From Toxonevra muliebris (lineage: Eukaryota > Arthropoda > Insecta > Diptera > Pallopteridae), in NCBI GenBank assembly GCA_963691655.1, contig OY829326.1:100129340-100193339 (forward strand): a stretch of 64,000 nucleotides of DNA, read 5' to 3'. Below, piece by piece: positions 1-12,300 of the stretch. Both the position numbers and the translations under genes were made by a program. The stretch's first letter is position 1. Every line of letters starts with the position of its first letter. The notes beneath the pieces are model-generated. The model made no database searches. It was not told where the DNA came from and saw only the letters and a list, made by a program, of their open reading frames with translations.

Positions 1-438
1 CTATAAAAACATTTTCATTTCTCTTATCGCAAGTCAAAGAACCGCCTACGTTTTGCTGATTTGAAGATACAGCCTGAATTCTGTGTTTCTTTGAATTTGA
101 AGCCTCAGACGCAAAACTGTAGTACTTGTCTAATTTCCGAAAAGAATGAAATGGTGCGAGGCCGATTTTTCTACTCTCGTGAACCCACTCGATTTTCATG
201 CATCTTTCAAATCGCAAATTTTAAACAAAAATAATATTTGTTTTGTGGCAGCGTTTCAACGCTGCGTGAACATTAAGATTTTCGGACCTCACTTTCGTCC
301 ATATCACCATCAACCGCACCCTTACTGTGTCAAGCAGCAAAAGTGTTCCATTCGATGTATGAAAAACCCAAATCTTCATCACGATTACACAAATTCGAAA
401 TTCTAAACTTGCCTAGGTTATAATGCAGTATGATTTTT

Positions 439-607
439 TGTCCTCTCCGTTACCCAGTTTTTACCACTTACGTTGATTATAAAAGTCGGAAAAACTTACA
501 CAACGACAATGGCTTTAAGTTAGCTTTGTACTCAAAACAATGTGGCTGAGAAAATTCGCGCATGCCATTTATAACAAAATTTCTTATTTTTTGGAAACGG
601 AGAGGAC
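439..607. repeat. Short inverted-repeat pair, possible small MITE
   Basis: A perfect 13-bp inverted repeat (TGTCCTCTCCGTT at 439-451 and its complement at 595-607) bounds about 170 bp of AT-rich DNA. No target duplication was found, so it may be incidental. Confidence 0.25.
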
Positions 608-779
608 ACTGAATTTACAATTATTTAAATCTTTATTGCAACACTATTAAAACATAATCTCACTATACAATCATCTGTTACTATTTTCACGAACTACGCT
701 TATCAAAACACTGAAAAATGCTCTTCTACGAAACATTAATTAATGAGTTATTTTGGTTGCTCGTAAAAATTACGGATAC

Positions 780-1030
780 TAATAGATTGAAATGAAAAGC
801 AAACCAAAATTTAGACCAGAAATCAGATCAAACGCTGGAAAGCAAGTCAAAATTTAGACCAAACAAGGATTAAAACTCAAACCAAATTCAGATTAAAATT
901 CAAACTAAAATAAAACAAAATTGTGACTTACATTCAAACCAGAATTCAGATCAAAAATGGGCAAAAACGGAAAAGATAAACCAATATGAAACTAAAATTC
1001 AGTACAAAATTCAATCCAAAAACTAGACCA
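780..1030 (-). repeat. Degenerate minisatellite, block 1
   Basis: Repeats of roughly 'CAGATCAAAATT' / 'CAAACCAAAATTCAGA' with many changes. The complement gives TTTTGGTCTGAA-like units as in the larger blocks at 33.3 and 43.9 kb. Confidence 0.45.
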
Positions 1031-1549
1031 ATATCAAGCTTTCTAAAAGTAAAACATTCATAAGCTGGCGTTGAAATTGTAGATTTAATGTAGCCTGAAT
1101 GTATTTAATAACCTGTTGCACTGTAACGTGCATCTTATTAGCACGCCCAACATGGCTAATCAGAATTGATTTAAATATCCGATCCCATTTTAATACTTAT
1201 ATTAAATTATTATTTTTACAAAAATATATAATATAAAATAAGATTTTAAGTCCTGAAGTTTTTCGTTTGTTGAAAGTACATGATTTTCACTGCTGATGGT
1301 TTTTTTTTTTGAAAAAGTCTAAATATTTTTGATTTCTCAAAAATTACTGTTTACTATAAAATTGGGCTTCAGCTCCTATAGCCCCCTCCCCCCTCTGGAT
1401 ACGCTACTGCCTACACACTCTCTGATGTGGGTATGTTAAGATCAGGAAACGATAAGGTAATCCTCAATATTTGTTGCGGCAAGTATAAAATGCATTGTAA
1501 CTAAAGGAAAGGGCAAGTTGATTTAAACGTGTTCGTATGTCGGCCCCTT

Positions 1550-2354
1550 AATTTTTTCCCACATTTTGTTCCTCTGTTTGTCTGTCAATAATAACTTGGA
1601 CTATCAAACTAAATTTCTTTGCTTTCGATGGCGACAATGTAGTTATGGAAGCTCCAATTTTTCTCAAATTCGGCTGCAGTCACCTTCCACTCTTGCGCAT
1701 TTTGTGGGGTCTGAAATATAAAGCCATGAACTCGGCATAGTTGGGTCGGCCCACGTATTCGAGCGGTATAAATATTGGACAGCAAAAGTATACACATCTA
1801 TCTACTATCCAAACAAATTACAACTTAACGCCAATTTCACAGCCGCAAAGCTCGACATCATGAATTGATTTGCATATATTTTCACCACAATCATCTTTAT
1901 CGTTGGTGCAATATGCAAACGATGAATCATCATCCTCATTATTTGTAATGGAATCATAAAATAACCAAATTCATCTCAACAGTTTTTGACAAACACAAAT
2001 ATAGTACATAACCTAATTGAATATATGAATAACGATAATTTGGGTTAGAAATTTAAGATCTTCAAAACTTTGTCCAGAAGCAAGGAATCTCAATGTAGCG
2101 GAAAGTCTTTCAGTTGGTGTGATTGCCTCCCGCATTATCGTATCTTTCTTTTGTATTAACGGAGTTACAGGGTTAAGGAGCTCCATGTACGTATCTGACT
2201 TCATATGGAGAACATTTTTGTAGTGCTCTGGAGCAGTCATTTCCATATTCTTCGATAAATGTTTATGAGAAGGTTGATTTCTCTTATACAGGCACTCTTT
2301 CATCCACACCCGCTTTCTGTTTTTTTCTTTTTCATTTTTTTTTTTAGTGCGCAT
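1550..2354 (-). pseudogene. PIF/Harbinger transposase remnant
   Basis: Two minus-strand pieces fit the Harbinger nuclease (HARBI1-like DDE enzyme that cuts and joins transposon ends). The piece at 2013-2354 reads ...YMELLNPVTPLIQKKDT..., then MREAITPTERLSATLRFLAS and GQSFEDL, the conserved N-terminal block. The piece at 1609-1797 reads EWKVTAAEFEKNWSFHNYIV then AIESKE, matching the family's 'W..vA.eFe..WnFPnciGAIDGKHi'. There the catalytic D of AIDGKH is missing (AIESKE). About 215 bp with stops separates them, so the gene is broken. The nearby MITEs at 2397 and 3975-4421 have Harbinger-type ends, but this remnant lies outside them and has no terminal repeats of its own that I can see. Confidence 0.6.
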
Positions 2355-2396
2355 ATGTGTAACTAAAAGTGCAATGGCATCATTGCGTTTTTCTTA

Positions 2397-3101
2397 GGCT
2401 GATGTTACACGGTCAATGTTTTGCTGTCAATGTTTTTTGTTTTTACTCTTTTTTCATCGTTTTGCTTGATGCCCTGTTACACTATCAGTTTTTTGCTGAA
2501 TGTTATTTTTTAATACTTTTATCTGCAACTATGTTTTTCCAACTAAAAATTATTTAATCGTATTTAGGAGTGAATGAAAATTCAACAATTGGAATGGAAT
2601 TGGATGGAAAATAATTATAATGACAATATGAGATAATGTTGGTGGAAATAGCAACAAATTATACAAAAAATATTGCATTTATATATGAAAAACGCTGAAA
2701 AATTATCTTTAAAATTTGTGAACTATTAAAATAAGCTCCGTCACTTTGTTACTTCGCCATTGAATTACCATGTTTTAATAAAAATTATTAAGTATTTTTT
2801 TTAAACAGCACTCATTTTCACAAACAAACAGAAGCCAAACAACGCAAAGGGTGGCAAAGAAAAAACTATTTTTAAAAGTTAGTAAAAAGTCTAGTATTTT
2901 TCATAAAATATTAGTATTTCCAATAAAATGCTACTGTATATATTCAGCAACCCCATTTTATTTGAAGTGATGTAAGTTTTTTCGTCAGTAAAAAAATTTG
3001 AAGTGAAATGTGTTCATCCTCTCTTTAGCGCAGTATTCATTTTTCAAAGCAACAACAATTTCATTGTTTGACAGCAAAACATTGATCGTGTAACATCGCC
3101 C
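2397..3101. mobile_element. PIF/Harbinger-type MITE, copy A
   Basis: A 705-bp element with terminal inverted repeats of about 30 bp (GGCTGATGTTACACGGTCAA on the left; the right end reads the same inward with GGGCGATGTTACACGATCAA). It is flanked on both sides by TTA, the 3-bp target duplication typical of PIF/Harbinger. It has no coding capacity. Confidence 0.75.
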
Positions 3102-3969
3102 TTACTAATGTTTACTTCACGACGTTCAAAAATGAAATGAAGTTTTACGGATCGGCTCGCCGTGTATGGGCGACCGTATGCACTCCAATCGAACACTCAT
3201 GCATGTCGTGAGCGGCTATCTTTAATTTATTATTCCTTTTTTAAGATTTCGATATAAAACCAGTTTAACAAGAACAAATATAAAAGAACAAAAACAAAAA
3301 TGCACACAAATTATTACTCAAAGAACTTTTATGCTTTGTTATACTATTTTTAAAACACTCTCTTTCTCATTCTCTTGCTATTCCTCTGATCATTTATACC
3401 AGTGATGGGGTTTCGTTACAATTGTACTTTTTCAGTACACTTTATGACTTATGTACGTTAGTATGCAAACAGCCTTTTCAGTACACTTTAAGACAAAATA
3501 TATACAAAATCCTATATTTATTTTCTTGCGTGTTGTTTATATTATTTCAAAAGAGAAATAGCAACTTTTTTAATTTTTGTATCTGGTTCCATTACTAAAT
3601 ACATATTAACTTATCGATCATTTTTTATTTTTCTTAATTATTGTGAAAAGTATTACCGCGTTGGTGGTCAAGTGGCAATGTGTTAGACTATCATCTCAGG
3701 GTCCCGGGGTTTAACTCCTGGCTGGGGCATGGCCGTACGTTTTTCTTAAGAAATTATTTTTCATGTTATTTACAATTTTTTTTCTAATATAACCAATAAC
3801 CCAAAAAGCTATCTTATATGAAAATAATCCTTTCTGCGTATCGCCAGTTGAATGTATACTACGCTCTCACGTTGACTACAGATTCCGATTAAGGCCAGCG
3901 CCTTAATGGCGTGAAACAGTGAATTTACCCACTTTCACCACACAACTCTAAATCTATCCAAACTTAGAC
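3102..3969. other. Spacer between two Harbinger MITEs
   Basis: No gene supported. It contains a repeated phrase, CTTTTTCAGTACACTTTATG and a near copy about 45 bp later, and the tRNA-like sequence at 3655-3735. Confidence 0.4.
3655..3735 (+). repeat. tRNA-like sequence (pseudo-tRNA or SINE head)
   Basis: The A box TGGTCAAGTGG and a B-box-like GGTTTAACTCC sit at tRNA spacing, and a T-arm-like stem (CCGGG/CCTGG) can pair with mismatches. No full cloverleaf was found. A related sequence lies at 27298-27360. Confidence 0.35.
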
Positions 3970-4421
3970 ACTTTTTGCTAACTTTTGAAGAAATTTTTAT
4001 TCTATGCCATACTTTGCGTTGTTTGACTTTTGTTTGTTTGTGAAAGTGAATGCTGTTTAAAAAATTAATAATTTTTATAAAAACTTGGTAATTCAAGGGC
4101 CAAGAAACAAAATTCCGGAGCCTATTTTAATAGTTCGTAAATTTTAAGCAGTACTTTTTCAAACATAAATGTAATATTTTTTTATAATTGCTGCTATTTC
4201 CATCAGCATTTTCTCATACTGTCATTATAATTATTTTCCTTTTTAAATTGTTGTATATTCATTCACTCTAAGATACAATTAAATACTTTTTAGCTGGAAA
4301 AACATAGTTGCTGATAAAAATAATAAAAACTGATGGTGTAACAAGGCATTAAATAAAACATTGAAGAGAGAGTAAAATAGAAAAACATAGACAGCAAAAC
4401 ACTGATCGTGTAACATCAGCC
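3970..4421. mobile_element. PIF/Harbinger-type MITE, copy B, truncated and inverted
   Basis: Reverse-complement similarity to about 2397-2890 of copy A. It includes the right tip CACTGATCGTGTAACATCAG then CC, followed by TAA. The other half is missing at about 3970, so the copy is truncated. Copies A and B face each other with about 870 bp between. Confidence 0.65.
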
Positions 4422-4424
4422 TAA

Positions 4425-6282
4425 CAATCAGCTAATCAGATATACAACTCTGTGTCATTGCCGCTTGCCGGAAAAATATAGAAAACGTTGGTCTAAACCA
4501 AATTCATCTCAGATATTACATAAATGAACTTAAAGAATTCTGCCTGAACGCCTACAATTTACTTGTTAGTATAAAATATTCAATACACTTTTGCGAGCCA
4601 ATTCAATTCAAAACAGATGAGCTAGAATGGCACAACACTGATGTACACACATAATATATCTGCTCTTGTAAAGTGTTGCCAACTCACATCACTAAAAAAG
4701 ACAGATTAACTCAAAAAAAAGAAGCTAAATATAATTGAGCGGTGAGTGTAAAAGTGGTGAAAGTCAATATTTTTGGTTTTCTAGAAATGCAGCACTGTGT
4801 AGAATAGAATATTTATGGAATTTAGGTATATTTCCACTACACAAGCTGTTTTATTAAAATTTGTTGGATCTAACCTTGCACCACTTCTTGCGGAAAAATC
4901 AAGGAGGTAAAAGTTATTCTGATTAAATTGACTTGCAATACTTTTGCACTCAATGGCTCAATTACTCTTTTACATAGACACAACTGCTTATATTTTATTT
5001 CATTTAGTAATTAGTATTAAAGGATATTATCAAAGATTTTGAGAAGCCTTAGCACAAACCACCTGTGCTTTATTTTCTATATACATAAATCAAAATCTCG
5101 TTATGAAATTTTGACAAAATCTATTTTCTTTTTTAGCTCAGATCTCCAAAGAGAGTAAAACTCGTGTTTGACAACTCTGATTAAGTTCTAAAAAGCTTAA
5201 TTAACTTCAAACTAATAACAAATAAACCTGGAATGAAAAACAAATTATTTATTGAGTTTATTTAAAACATTCATTCTAATTTTTTTTTTTTTTTGGCGTC
5301 ATTCAGTCAACTTCTTTTAAGCATTTAAATCACGCTCTGTTTGTGCTTTGACCAGAAAAATAAAAACAAGGTTTTGGGTCTGACTGCTCAGATCTAAAAA
5401 GAAACACGATAAACTTTTTAAAAGCTCGTTCTCTGCTCATAGTTAAAAATAAAAGCCCCTTGTGATAACGCCCACTAGATAGATTTTTAGATGGATAGAT
5501 AAGTTCTTTATTTCATTTTAAAGTTTTACAAAATTTCTTAAATTGAAGTATAATTAAATTATTAAAAGAACATGAAAAACAGCTTGGCTTTTTCAGCAAA
5601 CTAAACCACATACTCAAACCAATAACTTTGTTTAGTAGTTATAAGTACAAAAAAAATAAGTTTGCAAAGATTGAAAGCTAAGAAAGAGAAATAATATTGA
5701 TTTAGAAAAATCTCTCTTGGCAAAATCTTGTAATTTCTCCTATTATTTTTGTTGTTTTTGCCTTCGCTTATGTTATTTTTTATCATTTCGTTAATGAAAA
5801 GCTGCGGTAAACGTCCCGCAGGCGTACAAAATTCACATCTAAAACTAATCACTTTTCTATAGTATACCTACAAAACCGTGAGTGTTTTTTTAGTTTTGCT
5901 AAAAATAAAGATAAGATAGAAAAAACCATTGGTCTGGTAAAACCGCTAATTTGGCAGCCCTGCCTTTGTACATACAAACATACGAACATATGTATGAGTT
6001 CTCACACTAAGTAAATTGTTTGTTTTTTCTGGTTTGATAAGAAATACTTTGTTATAGGTAATAAAAAACGCTCACAATACATTTATTTTCATAGTTTGCT
6101 ATTTCAGTTATTCACAGACGTTCTTACTTGACGCTGTCACAATTTGACAACTGTTGCTACATACATAGTACCGTTTCATTATTATTACTGCTAGTACGAT
6201 CGAAGTGAACGGAACATTATTTGACGAATTAATAATAAATTATTAAAAATATTTTAAATTAAATTATCAAAAAGTGCACAAA
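4425..6282. other. Upstream flank of the mutarotase gene
   Basis: AT-rich with poly-T runs (around 5280) and no supported gene. Proximal promoter sequence should lie in the last few hundred bases. The 83-codon minus frame at 5601-5852 is Lys/Asn/Phe-rich chance coding. Confidence 0.4.
6104..6109 (+). promoter_or_regulatory. Possible initiator (Inr) upstream of the mutarotase start
   Basis: TCAGTT matches the arthropod initiator consensus and lies 174 nt before the mutarotase ATG, leaving a short AT-rich leader. No convincing TATA box or downstream promoter element is seen at the expected spacing, so this is only a candidate start site. Confidence 0.3.
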
Positions 6283-6381
6283 ATGCCTGTAACAGTCGAG
6301 GAGACAACGATTGAGAATGACGGGCCTGATGGAAAAGTCTTGATGTACACCCTAAAGAATTCAAACGCTATGACGGTCAAG
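6283..6381 (+). CDS. Mutarotase exon 1 (start codon, 33 residues)
   Basis: The exon begins MPVTVEETTIENDGPDG and ends ...AMTVK at a GTTAGT donor, phase 0. The ATG has A at -3 (caaaATG), a good insect context. No upstream in-frame start fits. It encodes the first strand of the mutarotase fold, matching the N-terminus of family members in length. Intron 1 follows and runs about 6 kb, which is long for a housekeeping enzyme gene. The spacing reflects several transposon insertions. Confidence 0.88.
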
Positions 6382-9300
6382 GTTAGTGAAGTACAAAACG
6401 AAATAATTTGATATTTGCAAGTATTAGCTTTTCGTTTTTCAATCCATAATCTGCACTAAATTTAATTTCTTGTGTAAAGCATTAATTTGATTCAGACCCA
6501 GTAATTATAAAACTATTTGTTTTGTCATAAAATTCCTAACTAAACTCCTAACCGCAGAAGACTTGCATTCATTCAAATGAGATTTGATTTATTGATAAGT
6601 TTTAAAGGTGAATGGAAGGAGATTTTGAGTGCAAAGTGAAAGTCAATTTGTATTATTGGAAGTTTGTCATTACTTTCTTAATTACACTAATCTTTCAAAA
6701 ATATTTCTTGATATTATTTACATGAAAAAAATAAAATATTTTATTTATTAGGTTTTTATCTCAAGTGTTTTCATTTAACATCTTTTAACTGCATGATTCT
6801 GAATGATTAGCTACTTGTGAATTCAATGAAGAAGATAATATTTCTAGTGTAATGACATACATTCAAACAAATGTACATGCTTAGTATGAAAACTTCATGC
6901 TTCATCATATTCAAGAGCGCCAATACAATACAAGCAATCATAAGTCATTGTATGTAAGCTCATTTACTTTTATATTTTTCTTCATTGAATTGAGATATCC
7001 GGCATCCATATTTAGGTCAAAAAGAATTAAATGTTAAGTTTCTGTATTTATTTTCAAACTGTTATTTATTATATTGTACTTTCATAAATATCTCCAAATA
7101 AGATTGCAAATCCTGACATTTTTCTAAAAACTTTGAACTTAAGTCAGGCGCCAGATTGTTGGATGCAAAATTTTGTTATTGTTATTGTGGTAACAGTAGG
7201 TAACGTCTCCTTGGCTCTAAATGCTGAGTGTTTATTTTACTTTATAATAAGTTCCAGTGGGTTTGAATATTTTGAGAACTCCGATCAAACTAAATGTGCA
7301 CTCTGGTGACAAACTTTAAAACTTTCTTTTATGCGCTTTTTATTCTCAAAAAGAAATTTTCCAATCTAGTAAATCGGTGGTCTGCATACCAATTCGAAAA
7401 ACATCTTTTGTCTGTTCAAACATGTGCCCCGCAAAAAGTTGTTAACGATCGGACAGTGTCTTCTGTCATTTATTAAAAATAAGTTACTTAGTTCTGAGAA
7501 ATTCCCAATTAAAATTAACAATTTTTCCAGAATATCTTGAATACACCGGTAATTTGTTTTTTATCTAAAAATTTTGTTAGTAGCCTAACTTGGGTATCTG
7601 AAAAACAATTACTGCATTTAAATTAAATTGTTAAACAAAAAAAAGAAAATTTCGGATTTATCGATGAAGAAGAAAATGAGGAAAAAATATGAGATTTTTA
7701 ATAATTTGGAATTTTTTTGCCAGTAACGAAACGGAACTCTGTATTTCGTGTAGAAGGTGACTAGCGCTATTTGTTGCTTGTATTTTTGCTTAGGACCTAT
7801 TACTACTACTACTATTATGCCACGACATCCCTTGCAGCTTTTCGCATTCATTCAGGGACTTACAGAAAAGCTTTTAATAAGCATTTTTTGCTCTTGGAGG
7901 TTTGCCATTGCCACCAAACAATAGGTGGTGCCGTGAAAAAAATGTATATTTTCTATTTTTAAACTGCCGAAATATGAACCCTGGAACCTCTGCGTAGCAG
8001 TCCAACACTATTTCTAAGGACTTGGCATATTAAGAATTCACACAAAAATCAGTTTGAGAAGAAAATAGGCTTGATCCATAATGGTTATGAACGCCTCAGT
8101 TTGCATTGGAAGCATGTGAGTGAGTTGAGTTAGGGCCGAATTAAAATAGAAATTCTGTGTATGCACAGTTTCATCTCCTTCCTCTCTCTCTCTCTCTCTT
8201 CAAATCTTTCCTCACTCATCCTATTATTTTCTCTTCATTTTCTATATTTTTCTCCTCCTATCTCTTCCTCCCTCCTATACTTTTCTTCTCAATACTCTTC
8301 CTGTTTAAATCTCTCTGCCCTCTCTCGTTATTCCTCCTATTCTCTAAATCTCTCTCCCTTCTCTCTACACCTCACTCCTCTTTTATCGTCATTTGCCATC
8401 ATTTTCTCTCCTATTTCATCGTTTTTTCTTCTTATCTCTACCCTCTGCAATTACACTATGGTGTCCGGAACCTTTTCTTGACGTAAGTTCTGGAGAGATT
8501 ATGCATTGGATCAACGATTTCATGGGTTCTATCCATAGAGAAAGATGGTCCGAGCTTGACTCCTGCAGAACCGCAAAGTGCTTCGTGAGACAACCTAACA
8601 GGAAACCAGCGGAATTTCTTCTCAAACTGAGAAGAAAGGACCTGAGATTACTGGTGGGTGTCATCACAGGGCACAACACATGTGGTCAGCATATGACTAA
8701 CATGGGCTTCATCACCGATCCAATTTGCCAATCATGTCTTGATTACGACCATACTACGGAACATTATCTTTGTAGCTGTCCGGCGTTCGCGAGAATCAGA
8801 TTAAGGCTGTTGAGTAGTGATGTCTTGAGTATGAATAATGTCCATACTCTCCCTCTTGCTGAGCTTCTAAGGTTCATCAGTGAAACAAAGAAGTTCGAGG
8901 TTGAGAGACCCTAGACCAAGAATATACAATACATAGAAGGTGCATCTCTCAAAATTTTTCCAAAATATGTTGCTTTTGTTTCGGGTGTGGGCGGTCGCAG
9001 TAAAGAGGAAGAGCAAAATCACTCATTTGTTTTGCTTTTACTCTCCTTCATGCACTCTCATGGTGTTTTTTTTTTTTTAGGCTCTCTCACATCATTACAG
9101 AGTGCTGCCAAGTGAGACTGCGTATAGTTTCATATGCGGAGAATATGTAGGTGCATGTGTTTGTTTTTTTTTTTGCGTTGTTGCCGAGTATCATTATTGT
9201 TTTCCCACCTAATTGATCTTTTTTTTCAATTTGTGACCCAAAATTGTGGTCGTCGCAAAATTTCTTTTTAGTAATATTTTTTTTTTTTGTATTCGAAAAA

Positions 9301-12300
9301 TCATAAAAAGTTGAAATCAATCGATTTAGAAAGTATCTCCAGTTGTAACTTTTAAAAAATCGCCTTTTTTCTTGCATTCTCTTAAAGTATATGCTTTCAA
9401 AAATATGTCTACAAATTTTAAAGTTGATCCGGAGAAAATTTTCGACTCTTTGTTGTTTCCAAAAAAAAATTTTCTTCTTGATATTAAAGTAAGTTGAAAT
9501 TTTAAATGCGTTTTTCTTAAAACGTCGTTATAGAAGTCGGTGACGACGATTATTCAACAACTTTTAAACTGCTTATTTTCAAATTTATATGCTTTTATAA
9601 TCTAGATATTGATCGAAGGATTTTTTTTATACAAAACTTTTTTAGTGTAAATTTAACTGTTAACTTTGACAGTTGGCCATTCCCGTCGACGGGATCGCTG
9701 ATTACTCAGATTGTTTTAAAAATTTTTGAATAGAAATTAGTTAAAGTTAAGTTCAATAATAGTTTTTATAAAAAACTTGATTAGTTTGCCTGAAAAAAAT
9801 TCTTGAAAAATGCCTATTTTTTCGAGTCACAACTGGGGATTTGAATTTTATAATATACATTAAAGCGCACCGGCTTTGCGATGCAAATTTTGCTAAATAA
9901 TAAAAATACCAGCTCATATTACAGGAAAAAAAAAAGAAAACACAAAACTCTCATTAAAAAAACCGTCTCACTATACAAAGCCAACAACAAAGAGAAACAA
10001 ACAATTTCAACCACTCATTGATTTTATGAGAACAATTCAATTTGGAGTGTAAACTGGCGGCAGTTATGGCTCCATAGAACAAAATTTTTGTGCAAATAAA
10101 TTTGTTCGTGATGCGCCTTCTATGCATTATATATTCTTTGCCCTAGACCTTTCTCTTCCCATTTGTCCCCAAATAACTTTCCTATCTCTCTACTCTCTTC
10201 TACTGGATCTATCCTTGGGTATAGTACAATGGTCCTCGTTGACTGAGCGCTTTGGTTTAGTCCAGCCCACCTACAACTCGAAACTGTAAACTCTATCTCT
10301 CCTCTCTCTCTCTGCTCCTCTCTCGTCCTCCTCTTTCCTTTTCTACTTTCTACCCCTCCCCTTTTCTCTCCTTTCCTTTTCTATCCTCCTCTTTCCTTTC
10401 TAACCTCCTCTATCCTCCTTCCTTCTACTAAATCATATATTTTCATTCTCCCTTCCTCATATTCATCCACTCTACCTCAATCTATCTCCTCCTTTCTCCA
10501 TTGTCTTTTTTCCCCTTCTCAACTGTCTCTCTTCCACTATCATTTCTCTCTCCAATCCCCTTTATTCCACCTGTCATTTCTCCCTCTTCCATGAGTAGTC
10601 AGGTGATTTTCAATATTACTCAGACTATCTTTTAATTTTACAATACGAGGAACACTCTCTGAAATACGCTTACCATATTCACCACGCAACTTTTCATGCA
10701 ACAACATTATTGCTGCTGACAAAAGGAACAAATGCAGCACAACACATTATGATGAAGAGAAGATACCATCATGAAAGCCTTAGCAAAATGTTGTGCTTAC
10801 AATTTAAGCTACTGTAAACAACAACAAAAATAAACATATTATGCAAATGACAATAGCAATACAACAGCAACAATTCAATAGATTCAAACTATTTGCAAAT
10901 ACAATCTGAAAGATTCACAGTACATCCCCACATATGATGACACCAGCAGTATCAAGAAATCACTTGTCATCCTCTGTCTGACTGAAAAAGGAAACGAAAC
11001 GAGCATTTTCAGAAGCACAGAATACAAAATGCTAAAAAAAAAACATACACAAAAATGGAGAAATGGAAAAGAAAAACTTCCCCAAAGCTTAACTTCCTCA
11101 ACTTGAAACATTTAACGGAGAGAATATAAACACAAAATAGTATTTCCGTTTTTTACTGGCTGGCACTTAAGAGCAATACTGACTATAATTGTTGTTCTTG
11201 CTGTTGTTGTTGCTCCTGCTGCTACTTCCCTTCTTGTGCTGTCGTTTCTGGTATTAACCAAAAAGACAGAAATGTGAAAATTACTATGAACGAGGAAAAT
11301 TTCACAGCAAACAACAGAAGATAGTAATTCCAGTAAAGTAACCGAAAACAGTTAAAATCACCAATGAAAATAACAGCAATAACAACAACAATGACAGCAA
11401 CTACATACAATAGCAACAATTTAAGCAGACAACAACATTGTTAGGTCAATTGTAAAAGCCAACGATGACAATGGCGATTATAATGTCGAAACTGAGGCCG
11501 ATGTTGCTGATGATTCCAATGTTGATGATGACTTCAGAATGAGAAATATTTTTGAACTCTACTCTTTTTACTTCATACGTCGGCACATATGAACTTACTG
11601 CTGACAACAACAGCGAATAGCTACTATCATAGTTGTAGGCAATAGGAAGTCACAAAATTTCCTGAAGTTTTCATTGCCTTGGATCCCTTTCGTGGGTACA
11701 CCTGTACCTTTTTGATATGGAGCATTCGTAACTGCAATCATGCGACTAGGCATGAAGATCGAATAACAACAAAACCTGATTAAAATTTAACGAATTATTT
11801 GCTTTGAGGGCAATTTATGAATTTTCAGCAAACTTTGTTTTTCGATTTTAGCAAACCGATCTGTGATTTCACTCACTGTAGCAACGTTTTTTTTTATAAA
11901 TAAGAAAAAGTCTAAAAAAAAAATTCCAACCTTCCAAAATTTTTGGGCGCCATTTACTTTTTTATTTTCTGAGTGTACGCGCATTCGTTATCACTCAGTG
12001 AGGTCAACAATTTCCAGTATTACACACCGGAAATTTAACATTTTTCCCGCAATGTTTCCGGTGATGGCTTATAGATTCCCTTTCAGGGACACACTTTCAT
12101 ATGCAATGAAAAAAGTATTTTTTAATGAAATACGAAATTCAAAGATAAACAATTTTAGCCATGTATGTAAGAGTCATCCTCGTATTTTTGTGTCCCATTC
12201 TCTTTTACTGTCGAAAACATTAAATTTTTGTGTCTCCAGTTTTTATTTTTATTATATTTTTTTGTTCATTCACTATCACTTACTTAGTTAATTTTTTTTA

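Larger units (their letters stand above)
1..1539. other. Non-coding stretch upstream of the Harbinger remnant
   Basis: No gene supported. About 780-1030 is an A-rich tract with recurring 'accaaaattcagat'-type words, the reverse complement of the minisatellite at 33.3-34.2 kb. A GC-tipped scrap at 1373-1410 resembles the ends of the repeat family at 38.3 kb. The 86-codon open frame at 146-406 has no recognisable features. Confidence 0.4.

Noticed and set aside
7771..7962. 63-codon + frame in intron 1
   Set aside because: Short, overlaps a minus frame, no family features, and lies in a transposon-rich intron.
8157..8486. Two overlapping 106-109-codon frames rich in Leu/Ser/Phe
   Set aside because: They are translations of a polypyrimidine tract; both + frames are open at once and no domain is visible.
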